Source: a virus
Strand: one strand, 5' to 3'
Virus record (IMG/VR): IMGVR_UViG_3300043420_001655
Coordinates: 1 to 28,713 of that record
DNA length: 28,713 bases
A model generated the notes under the pieces. That model made no database searches, had not been told where the DNA came from, and saw nothing but the letters and a program-made list of their open reading frames with translations. A program made the translations under genes and the position numbers. Positions 21,245 through 28,509 of this stretch are shown here, in pieces (position 1 is the first letter of the stretch; the number at the start of each line of letters is the position of its first letter).

Positions 21245-21981
21245 AATTTACTATTGGAATTACGACCTTTTCGAAAAGATTTAACATGTTAGAAGAATTG
21301 GTACAGCAGATAAGAGCAATATCTGATAACGATATTATCATATATGTTAATGGAGAAAAGCATGGTCTCTTTGATGAAGAGTATAGAAAAAAAGTATTAA
21401 ATTTGGCTTCTAAATTTAGTGCTATTTATCCTTCATTCTTTATAGAAACCAGAGGACTTGCGAAGATGTGGAATTCAATAATCATTTCATCTCCCACTGA
21501 ACATGTTGTCTTGTTAAACGATGATATAAAAATATTAAATAATAATTTTAATTCTGTTATAGAATCTGTGATAAATTCTCAAAATTTTTCGGGAATTTGT
21601 CTTATAAATGGTTCTTTTTCTCATTTTATTGTAGGAAAAACATTTATTGATAATATAGGATATTTTGATGAAAGATTACTTGGTTTCGGAGAAGAAGATG
21701 GTGATATCTCTTATAGGTGTGAAAAAAGAGGAATAAAAATCGGCAATCTCCTATTAAATGGAGTTATCAATATAACATCACAGGTGAGACACGATCATAT
21801 CCAACCGGGTATAGGAAAATATTCTAAATTTAATAGAGATTGGATTTTTACAAATAAATATATTTCAGATCCACAAGCAAACATAGAAGGAATGTTTGGT
21901 AAACCTCATAGACAGATCTTAGAAGATCAGAGTTTTTATCCATTTGAAAGTTTTTTTATAAACAATAAACATAAACTATGA
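21241..21981 (+). CDS. Glycosyltransferase family 2-like (GT-A)
   Basis: This 246-residue GT-A protein opens with FTIGITTFSKRFNMLEELV. The metal/donor motif is VVLLNDDIK (about 94-102), followed by the later elements IDNIGYFDERLLGFGEEDGD and SYRCEKRGIK, in which the acidic run provides the likely catalytic base. No membrane segments are present, so it works on a soluble or membrane-surface acceptor. AAGGAA precedes the ATG, which overlaps the stop of the GT10 gene. An 83-base gap with a late-type promoter motif follows, so this may end the first half of the cassette. The sugar is unknown. Confidence 0.8.
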   Translation: MKFTIGITTFSKRFNMLEELVQQIRAISDNDIIIYVNGEKHGLFDEEYRKKVLNLASKFSAIYPSFFIETRGLAKMWNSIIISSPTEHVVLLNDDIKILNNNFNSVIESVINSQNFSGICLINGSFSHFIVGKTFIDNIGYFDERLLGFGEEDGDISYRCEKRGIKIGNLLLNGVINITSQVRHDHIQPGIGKYSKFNRDWIFTNKYISDPQANIEGMFGKPHRQILEDQSFYPFESFFINNKHKL

Positions 21982-22038
21982 TTTTAATAATTCATGGTAA
22001 TAAATTTCTTGGAAATTAATCAATATTATTGTTATTTT

Positions 22039-22046
22039 TATAAATA
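22039..22046 (+). promoter_or_regulatory. T4-type late promoter (TATAAATA)
   Basis: A perfect T4 late consensus TATAAATA lies in the 83-base gap 21982-22064, one of the few gaps in the glycan block. The predicted start is near 22052, about 13 bases before the ATG at 22065. Since the region is very AT-rich, chance is possible, but a gp55-type sigma factor is encoded in the window. Confidence 0.5.
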
Positions 22047-22064
22047 ATTGGAGTAGAAATAAAA

Positions 22065-23015
22065 ATGAAATTAGCTTTTTATGAACCTCATTTATGTTTA
22101 AGGGGTACAACTGTTGCCGTATTTGACTATGCATATTATATTAGAGAATACTATAACATACAACCATTAATTATTAATGAAATTAATCACCCTGTTAATA
22201 ATTCTTCCGTAATAAGAAGATTCAAAAAAGAATTTGAATGTATATCTATAAATAATTTTTCTGAACTAGACAGAGTATTGACACAAGAAAAAGCAGACTA
22301 TGTTTATACAATTAAACAAGGGTTTAAGAGTGACGGAAAGATTGTAAATAATACAAAGATGTTAATACATGCAACCGGCACCCCAGGTCCAACTGAAAAA
22401 CACGGACATAAATATGCTTATGTTTCAAAGTGGTCAAGTCAATACTGCTCAAACCTAGAAATACCTTATGTACCACATATGATAAATTTACCAGAAGAAG
22501 ATGGTAATATAAGAACTGAATTGGGTATTCCTAAAGATGCCATTGTTTTTGGTAGGACAGGTGGCGTTGATTCGTGGGATATTTCTTTTGTCAATAATGC
22601 TATTTACGATTCTTTAAACACTAGAAAAGATATATATTTTATTTTTCAAAATACTAACTTACCATTTAAACATGAAAGAATTAAACATATAATGCCTTCT
22701 CAAGATCCAATTTATAAGGTTAAATTTATAAATTCTTGTGATGCATTTTTACACGCAAGATCTCAGGGAGAAAGTTTTGGTATTGCATGTGGTGAATTTT
22801 CTTCAAAAAATAAGCCAATTATTACGTGGACAGGAAGCAGAGAGAGAAGTCATATAGACATATTAGGCGATAAGGGAGTTTATTATAATAATAAACAAGA
22901 TGTATATAATATTTTATGTAATTTTGAAAAACAAGAAAAAGATTGGAATTGTTATCGAGAATTTAATCCCGAAGAAGTAATAAAAAAATTTAAGGAAGTT
23001 TTTTTAAATGAATAA
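22065..23015 (+). CDS. GT-B glycosyltransferase (GT4-like)
   Basis: This 316-residue protein resembles the GT-B fold. Its N-terminal part starts KLAFYEPHLCLRGTTVAVFDYAYY, the RGTT segment being a likely nucleotide-side loop. The C-terminal part has AIVFGRTGGVDSWDISF and DAFLHARSQGESFGIACGEFS, the last being the E-x7-E-like donor motif (ESFGIACGE). It is shorter than typical GT4 enzymes (about 370) and lacks the usual long linker. The ribosome binding site is GGAG about 13 bases upstream. The gene overlaps the following one by 8 bases. Donor and acceptor cannot be predicted. Confidence 0.75.
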   Translation: MKLAFYEPHLCLRGTTVAVFDYAYYIREYYNIQPLIINEINHPVNNSSVIRRFKKEFECISINNFSELDRVLTQEKADYVYTIKQGFKSDGKIVNNTKMLIHATGTPGPTEKHGHKYAYVSKWSSQYCSNLEIPYVPHMINLPEEDGNIRTELGIPKDAIVFGRTGGVDSWDISFVNNAIYDSLNTRKDIYFIFQNTNLPFKHERIKHIMPSQDPIYKVKFINSCDAFLHARSQGESFGIACGEFSSKNKPIITWTGSRERSHIDILGDKGVYYNNKQDVYNILCNFEKQEKDWNCYREFNPEEVIKKFKEVFLNE

Positions 23016-23850
23016 ATTACAATGTGTTAGTGCTTTTTATGATATTGGCAGAGCAAAGTGGGATAACTATCCACGAACATCAGAAAAATATATAAATGAT
23101 TTTTTTTCTTTTTATTCAAATGTTTCCGTTGATTTAGTTTTATTTTGCGAACAAATTTTTGGAGAGTATCTTAAAAAAAGAATTCAGGAATATAAAATAA
23201 ATAATATATTTTTATCTAATGTGCAAATTATAGACTATGATTTTTCTAATTTATATTTTTTTAAAAATATAAACACAATAAAGGAGGTTCAAGCAGGACA
23301 AAAAATGCAAAATATGGCCAATAAAACTAGATCTCCAGAATATTTTAAACCAGAATATGTAGCTCTTATGTGGAGTAAAATGCAATTTATTTTTAATGCT
23401 ACGGAACTTGGATTAATTAAAAACAATAAAGTTGCTTGGATAGATTTTGGCATAGCACATGGAATAAAAGAATATATTGATTTAGTTAGCGGAAATCTTC
23501 TAGTTGATACTGATTTATCAGATAAGAATGTCTTTTTTAAAAGACAAGAGTTGAATCTTTCTGAATCAATTGAATATTATTTATCTTTAGAAGATAATGT
23601 AATCACACCAGGTGGCTTTTTTATTTTAAATACAAAAGATATTAATTTAATTTTTTATAAATTTAAATCTATTTGTGAAGAGCTTTTAAAATTGGGGTAT
23701 TGTGATGACGATCAAACAATTTTATCTATTTTATGTAAAAACAATCCAGAATTGGTATACAATATAGACTCGAGTAAATATAGAGGAAATCCTCCCGAGG
23801 GAGATTGGTTTCCTATTTTTCAAAATTTGCAAAAACCGGAGAATAAATGA
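23008..23850 (+). CDS. HtrL/YibB-like (WlaTC) protein
   Basis: This 280-residue protein begins with SAFYDIGRAKWDNYPRTSEKY, the hallmark opening of the HtrL_YibB family found in lipopolysaccharide and capsule loci. An alpha/beta core follows with VDLVLFCEQ, WSKMQFIF, VAWIDFGIAHG and later GGFFILN and YCDDDQTILSIL, which look like glycosyltransferase-fold elements; IDFGIAHG takes the place of a DxD motif. The biochemical role of the family is not settled; it is usually treated as glycan-related. AAGGAAG precedes the ATG. Base composition is among the lowest in the window, typical of the cassette. Confidence 0.7.
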   Translation: MNKLQCVSAFYDIGRAKWDNYPRTSEKYINDFFSFYSNVSVDLVLFCEQIFGEYLKKRIQEYKINNIFLSNVQIIDYDFSNLYFFKNINTIKEVQAGQKMQNMANKTRSPEYFKPEYVALMWSKMQFIFNATELGLIKNNKVAWIDFGIAHGIKEYIDLVSGNLLVDTDLSDKNVFFKRQELNLSESIEYYLSLEDNVITPGGFFILNTKDINLIFYKFKSICEELLKLGYCDDDQTILSILCKNNPELVYNIDSSKYRGNPPEGDWFPIFQNLQKPENK

Positions 23851-24428
23851 AATATTTTATAGATTGTGGGACACACTTGTTTCAAGGGCTTCAAATGTTT
23901 GATAAAATATATAATTTTGATAATAATTGGACAATATATAGTTTTGAAGCAAACCCAATAACATTTCAAGAATCAATAAAATATAAACCAAATAAATTCA
24001 AAAATTTAATTCATGAAAATAAGGCTGTTTCAACGCAAAATAGTAGAATTAAAATTAATTGTGATATAAGAAATGACAATGGAATGGGTCAGGGTTCAAA
24101 TATATTAAAAAATCCTCCAAATATGGATATTACGTATGGTGGTATTTTTTCATATGTAGAAAAAGAAGTTGATAGTTTTGATTTTATAGAATTTATAAAA
24201 ACACTAAAAAATATTGAATTACTTATAGTCAAATTTGGTATAGAAGGGGAAGAATTTAATATACTAGAAAAATTAATTTCTTCTGATTCTTATAAAATAG
24301 TTAATAAATATTATATTGAATTTCATGAAAGATTTTTTATTAATCAATTAAGCGAATACCAAGAATTAAAAAATAAATATATTAAATATATAAAAGAAAA
24401 TGGCTGCCAATTAGAAGAATGGATTTAA
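23847..24428 (+). CDS. FkbM-family methyltransferase
   Basis: This 193-residue protein has a Rossmann methyltransferase opening (YFIDCGTHLFQGLQMF) in which the Gly-rich loop is altered from the usual DxGxxxG. It then has IYSFEANPITF (acidic end of strand 2) and VDSFDFIEF...IELLIVKFGIEGEEFNILEKL, the FkbM signature usually written VDxIKIDVEGxExxVL. Here K-F-G-I-E-G replaces K-I-D-V-E-G, so a conserved Asp is missing. The family O-methylates sugars and related hydroxyls with S-adenosylmethionine. It may cap or decorate the cassette's glycan. It has GGAG upstream and ATGA coupling. Confidence 0.75.
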   Translation: MKYFIDCGTHLFQGLQMFDKIYNFDNNWTIYSFEANPITFQESIKYKPNKFKNLIHENKAVSTQNSRIKINCDIRNDNGMGQGSNILKNPPNMDITYGGIFSYVEKEVDSFDFIEFIKTLKNIELLIVKFGIEGEEFNILEKLISSDSYKIVNKYYIEFHERFFINQLSEYQELKNKYIKYIKENGCQLEEWI

Positions 24429-24429
24429 A

Positions 24430-25356
24430 ATGATTATTATAACTGGCGGTTCAGGTTTACTTGGAAATGCATTTAAAAAAATATTACCAAATGCTAAATA
24501 TCCAACAAGCGAAAAGATTAATTTGACAAATCAAAAAGATGTAGCAGATTACTTAGCAAATCCGAATATAGAATCTGTTATTCATTTAGCTGCAAAAGTC
24601 GGCGGAGTAAAAGCAAATATTGATTATGTATCAGATTTTTATCAAATAAATACAGAAATTAATAATAACATTATTTCTTCTTGTGTTTCTAAAAATATAC
24701 CAAAATTAATTTGCTGTCTTTCTACTTGTATTTATCCGGATGAAAAATATGTACATTATCCATTAACAGAAGAACAATTACACAATGGACCGCCACATGA
24801 ATCAAACTTTGGATACGCATATTCCAAAAGAATGGTTGATGTACAAATAAAAGCAGTAAGAAAACAATACGGAGTAAATTATATTTCTGTTATACCAAAT
24901 AATCTTTATGGAGAACATGACAACTTTGATCTGGCAAATTCACATGTTCTGCCGGCTCTTATTAGAAAAATATGGGAGGCAAAATTAAATAATAAACCAT
25001 ATTTTGAAGTTTGGGGAGATGGTGAAGTATATAGAGAATTTACCTATGCACAAGATATAGCAAAAGCAATAGTATTTTGTTTAGAAAACTATAAAGATGA
25101 AAGTCCAATAAATATCGGTAACACAGAAGAGTTTTTATTAAAAGATATAATTTATATAATTAAAAAAGAATTAAATTATTCTGGTGAAATAGTATTTGAC
25201 ACAAGCAAACCAAAAGGTCAAATAAGAAAACCCACTTCTAATAAAAAGTTTCTTGATCTTGGCTGGAAAAAAGAATGGTATACTCCCTTAGAAATTGGCT
25301 TAAAAAATACATGTGAATGGTTTATAAAGAATTATCCAAATGTTAGGGGCATTTAA
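24430..25356 (+). CDS. fcl: GDP-L-fucose synthase
   Basis: This 308-residue short-chain dehydrogenase/epimerase converts GDP-4-keto-6-deoxymannose to GDP-L-fucose with NADPH. It has the nucleotide loop TGGSGLLG (5-12), HLAAKVGGVKAN (52-63), LSTCIYP (97-103; catalytic Ser98), YAYSK (Y129, K133), NNLYGEHDNFD and WGDGEVYREFTYAQDIA, all specific to the Fcl/WcaG/GER family rather than to general epimerases. Length is close to the E. coli enzyme (321). It directly precedes the Gmd gene with no gap, matching the pathway. Leu is mostly TTA, unlike the phage core. Confidence 0.92.
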   Translation: MIIITGGSGLLGNAFKKILPNAKYPTSEKINLTNQKDVADYLANPNIESVIHLAAKVGGVKANIDYVSDFYQINTEINNNIISSCVSKNIPKLICCLSTCIYPDEKYVHYPLTEEQLHNGPPHESNFGYAYSKRMVDVQIKAVRKQYGVNYISVIPNNLYGEHDNFDLANSHVLPALIRKIWEAKLNNKPYFEVWGDGEVYREFTYAQDIAKAIVFCLENYKDESPINIGNTEEFLLKDIIYIIKKELNYSGEIVFDTSKPKGQIRKPTSNKKFLDLGWKKEWYTPLEIGLKNTCEWFIKNYPNVRGI

Positions 25357-26337
25357 TTGAAGACGGCAATAATAACTGGAGTAACCGGTCAAGATGGTTC
25401 ATATTTAGCTGAATTATTATTATCCAAAGGATATAGAGTAATAGGCACTAAAAGAAGAACAAGTTTATTAAATACACACAGAGTAGATCACCTCTATAAT
25501 GATCCTAATTTTAAATTAGAATATTATGATTTAAATGATAACGGCTCCATATATCGCTTAATACAACAATATCAACCAGATGAAATATACAATATAGCTG
25601 CACAATCTCATGTAAAAGTTTCTTTTGAATTAGTTGAACACAGCATTGATAGCGTTGCAGTTGGTCCAGCAAGAATTTTAGAAGCAATTAGAAATACAAA
25701 GCCTGATACAAAATTTTATCAAGCTTCTTCATCCGAAATGTATGGAGATGCACCAACACCAGAAACAGGATATACTGAAAATAGTTTAATGACACCAGCT
25801 TCTCCATATGCTTGTTCTAAATTGTTTGCTCATAATCTGACAAGGAATTATAGATATTCATACCATATTCACGGAAGTAGTGGAATATTGTTTAATCACG
25901 AATCTCCAAGACGAGGAGAAACATTCGTAACAAGAAAAATAACTATTGCTGCTGCCAAAATTAAATTAGGATTAGAAGCAAAAATACAACTTGGTAATTT
26001 GGATGCAAAAAGAGATTGGGGCCACGCAAAAGATTATGTTGAGGCAATGTGGTTAATGTTACAACAAGAAATTCCAAGTGATTACGTAATTGCTACCGGT
26101 GTTTCAAAATCTGTTAGAGATTTCTTGGAATTAGTATTTGATTATGCCGGTTTAGATCCATATAAATATTTAGAAATAGATCCAAGATTATTTAGATCTC
26201 ATGAAGTTCCATTCCTTTTAGGGAATGCCGAAAAGGCAAAAAAAGTTCTTAATTGGCAACCTAAAACTGATATTAAACAATTAGCTAAAGAAATGTACGA
26301 AAGCGATTTAGAATATGTGAAAAGGAGTTATAAATGA
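25357..26337 (+). CDS. gmd: GDP-mannose 4,6-dehydratase
   Basis: This 326-residue protein starts at TTG immediately after the previous stop, with AGGGG as ribosome binding site. It has NADP loop TGVTGQDGSYLAE (7-19), the AAQSHVKVSFE segment (81-91) typical of Gmd, the catalytic set S125/S126-E127 (ASSSEMYG), Y151 and K155 (YACSK), and LFNHESPRRGETFVTRK, a hallmark stretch of the enzyme. It dehydrates GDP-mannose to GDP-4-keto-6-deoxymannose, which Fcl uses next. It is slightly shorter than cellular Gmd (about 345-370). The host must supply GDP-mannose, since no ManC guanylyltransferase domain or phosphomannomutase is visible here. Confidence 0.95.
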   Translation: MKTAIITGVTGQDGSYLAELLLSKGYRVIGTKRRTSLLNTHRVDHLYNDPNFKLEYYDLNDNGSIYRLIQQYQPDEIYNIAAQSHVKVSFELVEHSIDSVAVGPARILEAIRNTKPDTKFYQASSSEMYGDAPTPETGYTENSLMTPASPYACSKLFAHNLTRNYRYSYHIHGSSGILFNHESPRRGETFVTRKITIAAAKIKLGLEAKIQLGNLDAKRDWGHAKDYVEAMWLMLQQEIPSDYVIATGVSKSVRDFLELVFDYAGLDPYKYLEIDPRLFRSHEVPFLLGNAEKAKKVLNWQPKTDIKQLAKEMYESDLEYVKRSYK

Positions 26338-26672
26338 TAGAAACAAGACCATGGGGAACATTTCAAATTCTCCACGAAGAAGAAAGATGTAAAGTAAAAA
26401 AACTGGTTGTAAAACCAGGACAAAAATTTAGTTTACAATCTCATCAAAATAGAAATGAATTGTGGTCAGTTATAAGTGGAAATGGTGAAATAACTCTTAA
26501 TGATGAAATTACACCAACACAAGCAGGCATGATATATTATATTCCTGCTACAACAAAACATAGATTAGAAAATGTTGGTAATGATGACCTCGTTATAATA
26601 GAAGTACAAACAGGTTCTTCATTTGCAGAAGAAGATATAATAAGATACGAAGATTCTTACGGAAGGGTATGA
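26334..26672 (+). CDS. Mannose-6-phosphate isomerase type II-like cupin
   Basis: This 112-residue single cupin domain matches the C-terminal isomerase part of ManC/AlgA-type proteins: ETRPWGTFQIL, KPGQKFSLQSHQNRNELWSV (metal-binding His/Glu set in SLQSHQNRNELW), YYIPATTKHRLEN (final His) and IEVQTGSSFAEEDIIRYEDSYGR. It interconverts fructose-6-phosphate and mannose-6-phosphate and so feeds GDP-mannose. The guanylyltransferase half found in ManC is absent. It has AAGGAG six bases upstream and ATGA overlaps with both neighbours. It is the last cassette gene; the next gene has the codon use of the phage core. Confidence 0.85.
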   Translation: MIETRPWGTFQILHEEERCKVKKLVVKPGQKFSLQSHQNRNELWSVISGNGEITLNDEITPTQAGMIYYIPATTKHRLENVGNDDLVIIEVQTGSSFAEEDIIRYEDSYGRV

Positions 26673-26887
26673 AAATGGAAAAATTTAAATTATCAAATCA
26701 AGCACTTGGAGCAGTTATGTTGGCTCTACAAAACAGCCTACTAACACAAACAGATATTGTTCCAGTTCTAAAAGGTTTTGAACTACTTGTTGATCAAAGC
26801 GGAGAACTTGTTGTATCAAATCCGCCAACATTTCGTGCTTCGCCACCAGAAGACGAAGATGATATGCCACAGTTTGTAAGCGAGTGA
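26669..26887 (+). CDS. Conserved small phage protein, 72 residues
   Basis: It has the core LSNQALGAVMLALQNSLL followed by TQTDIVPVLKGFEL and NPPTF, which I recognise as a small protein recurrent in marine T4-like phages close to the late sigma gene. No function has been assigned to it that I know of. It is predicted to be helical at the N-terminus, with an acidic Pro-rich end (SPPEDEDDMPQF). GGAAGGG lies just before the ATG, with a second in-frame ATG at 26675. It marks the return from cassette to core composition. Confidence 0.75.
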   Translation: MKMEKFKLSNQALGAVMLALQNSLLTQTDIVPVLKGFELLVDQSGELVVSNPPTFRASPPEDEDDMPQFVSE

Positions 26888-26888
26888 T

Positions 26889-27143
26889 ATGCCAAGATAT
26901 CAATATCACTGTGAGAAGTGTAGTGGTAGTTTTGAATACTACCACTCTCTTTCTGAGAAAAAAACCGTTTGTGAAGTTTGTAATGAACAAACATTATTAA
27001 AAGTTCCCGCTTTTGGTGGTATCATAAAGAAAGAAGTTCAACAAAAAGTTGGCACAATAGTGGATAACTATATTGAAGAAGCGCGTGAAGAGATAAGGCG
27101 AGAAAAAGAAGAACTAAAAAAAGTTGAGTATAAACCTGAATGA
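26889..27143 (+). CDS. FmdB-like zinc ribbon protein
   Basis: This 84-residue protein has MPRYQYHCEKCSGSFEYYHS, then CEVCNEQ, giving two CxxC knuckles (C8/C11 and C28/C31) in the FmdB-type zinc ribbon arrangement, then a helical highly charged tail (EEAREEIRREKEELKKVEY). FmdB-like ribbons occur in many proteins of uncertain role, some of them transcription-related. Its place just upstream of the late sigma factor in a tightly packed unit would fit a transcription accessory role, but this is inference. The ATG is one base after the preceding stop. Confidence 0.8.
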   Translation: MPRYQYHCEKCSGSFEYYHSLSEKKTVCEVCNEQTLLKVPAFGGIIKKEVQQKVGTIVDNYIEEAREEIRREKEELKKVEYKPE

Positions 27144-27529
27144 CCTTATTGATATTATTATTGTTAGCATTTGTAGCATCAACCATTTTTCTTGGTTGGT
27201 ATTGTTATAAACTTGTAAATAAACTTCTTTTTCTTTCCGAAAATATGGATGATTTATACGAAAGACTTGAAGAGTTTGACGAACACATAAACTTTATTTA
27301 TGAGCTTGAAATGTATTATGGAGATGAAACTCTAAAAAATCTTATTCGTCATTCGCGTGATTTGAGAAACTATATGTCAAAATATAAAGATATTATTGAG
27401 CTTGCTGGCGAAGAGGAAAACGATGACACAACAGAACAAGACAGCGAAACCGAAACAGAGGATAACAAGGAGGAGCAAGAAAAGTTCATCTCCCCAGCAG
27501 GAAAAACAGTATTTTACCAAGGAACATGA
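27140..27529 (+). CDS. Membrane-anchored coiled-coil protein
   Basis: This 129-residue protein has an N-terminal membrane helix (LLILLLLAFVASTIFLGWY, about 3-21) followed by a long helical, probably coiled-coil, segment (about 30-95) and an acidic low-complexity end rich in Glu, Asp and Thr. With the short N-terminus outside and the rest in the cytoplasm, it would present the coiled coil to intracellular partners. It is ATGA-coupled to the zinc ribbon gene. Its last 107 bases overlap the late sigma gene in another frame, a long overlap that explains its odd charged tail. Its function is unknown, though I remember similar proteins beside gp55 in other phages. Confidence 0.65.
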   Translation: MTLLILLLLAFVASTIFLGWYCYKLVNKLLFLSENMDDLYERLEEFDEHINFIYELEMYYGDETLKNLIRHSRDLRNYMSKYKDIIELAGEEENDDTTEQDSETETEDNKEEQEKFISPAGKTVFYQGT

Positions 27530-28172
27530 AGAAGCAATAATAGCGTATGCTCTTACAACAGATCCAAAAGTAAGACAAGACCTTTATCGCAGTCTCATAG
27601 GGCCAGCATTCAATGAGATGGTAAATAAAATAGTTTTTACATACAAGTTCAATACTCTTCCAAACATAGAAGAACTAAAAGATGAATGTAAAATATGGAT
27701 CACCACAATATTAGACAAGTTTGATTCAGAAAAAGGCTCAAAGGCTTTTAGTTATTTTTCTGTAATAATAAAAAACTGGTTTATCCACAAAATCAAAAAA
27801 GTAAATCGTCAGAATAAAAAAGAAATGTTTCTTGACGAAATAACTGATAAAAACGAATACGAGAATGATAGTTTGCTCGTATATACAGAATACGAATCCA
27901 CAAGAGAAGGTGAGGAGTTTTGGACCTATCTGTGGAATGAAATAGAAGACTGGAAAGCATTAGAACTAAAACCAAATGAAAAAAAGATATTAGATGCTAT
28001 TTGCATATTGCTTGAGAATCCGGATGAAATAGAAATATTCAATAAAAAAGCAATATATCTTTATATGCGCGAGATAACTGGTCTAAACACCAAACAGGTT
28101 GTCAACAGTCTAAACAAGATAAGACAAAAATACAAAGAGTTCAAAAAAGAGTGGGACGACGGAGGAATGTGA
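27423..28172 (+). CDS. 55: Late transcription sigma factor (T4 gp55-like)
   Basis: This 249-residue protein starts at the ATG at 27423 (GAGGAA six bases upstream); a start at 27396 lacks support. After a basic unstructured N-terminus, residues about 32-125 resemble sigma region 2: a helix from FTKEHEEAIIAYAL, then PAFNEMVNKIV, LKDECKIWITTILDKFDSEKGSKAFSYF (written here as LKDECKIWITTILDKF then DSEKGSKAFSYF) and VIIKNWFIHKIKK, the part that recognises the late -10 element. T4 gp55 is 185 residues; here the extra C-terminal half ends in an HTH-like LYMREITGLNTKQVVNSLNKI that T4 lacks. With sliding clamp and co-activator elsewhere, it should direct host RNA polymerase to late promoters such as TATAAATA. 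Confidence 0.82.
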   Translation: MTQQNKTAKPKQRITRRSKKSSSPQQEKQYFTKEHEEAIIAYALTTDPKVRQDLYRSLIGPAFNEMVNKIVFTYKFNTLPNIEELKDECKIWITTILDKFDSEKGSKAFSYFSVIIKNWFIHKIKKVNRQNKKEMFLDEITDKNEYENDSLLVYTEYESTREGEEFWTYLWNEIEDWKALELKPNEKKILDAICILLENPDEIEIFNKKAIYLYMREITGLNTKQVVNSLNKIRQKYKEFKKEWDDGGM

Positions 28173-28197
28173 GAGAACAAATATTTTTGTTTAGGAA

Positions 28198-28204
28198 ATA
28201 TTTA
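28198..28204 (+). promoter_or_regulatory. T4-late-like promoter motif next to a start codon
   Basis: ATATTTA ends six bases before the A of the ATG at 28210, the same geometry as at 6728. No ribosome binding site precedes that ATG. A leaderless late message is predicted. Confidence 0.35.
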
Positions 28205-28209
28205 TTATT

Positions 28210-28509
28210 ATGAAAAAGAAACTCTCTCGCGATGAACTTATACAGGTAGCAATAGATAATATAAACCAAGATCGTGAATCGGCACAAGAACTGCTACAAG
28301 ATGTTGCATCTCATATTGGTCAACAAAAAGACAGATATGCTACTGTTGGCATGGTAGCAGCAAAATACCTTGAAACTCTGCAGAGATCAAACGAACAACT
28401 TGTGAAACTTATTGGCTTGATGAAGAAAAGCGAAGAAGATAAGTATGGCGACTTAGACTCAGCAGACAAAGAAAACCTCTATAAAGAAATAGAGGAGACA
28501 GGTGAATGA
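28210..28509 (+). CDS. Hypothetical helical phage protein, 99 residues
   Basis: This is a short all-helical protein: KKLSRDELIQVAIDNINQDRES..., a middle with QELLQDVASHIGQQKDRYATVG, written here in adjoining parts QELLQDVASHI and GQQKDRYATVG, then a coiled-coil-like stretch (YLETLQRSNEQLVKLIGLMKK) and an acidic end. Its size, helical content and place next to a late sigma gene are like small terminase-type or DNA-packaging accessory proteins, but nothing proves it. It has no ribosome binding site. It overlaps the following partial gene in an ATGA junction. Confidence 0.6.
   Translation: MKKKLSRDELIQVAIDNINQDRESAQELLQDVASHIGQQKDRYATVGMVAAKYLETLQRSNEQLVKLIGLMKKSEEDKYGDLDSADKENLYKEIEETGE

Noticed and set aside
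24430-26672. A complete GDP-fucose pathway from fructose-6-phosphate
   Set aside because: Phosphomannomutase and mannose-1-phosphate guanylyltransferase are not in the window; the cupin lacks the ManC guanylyltransferase half.
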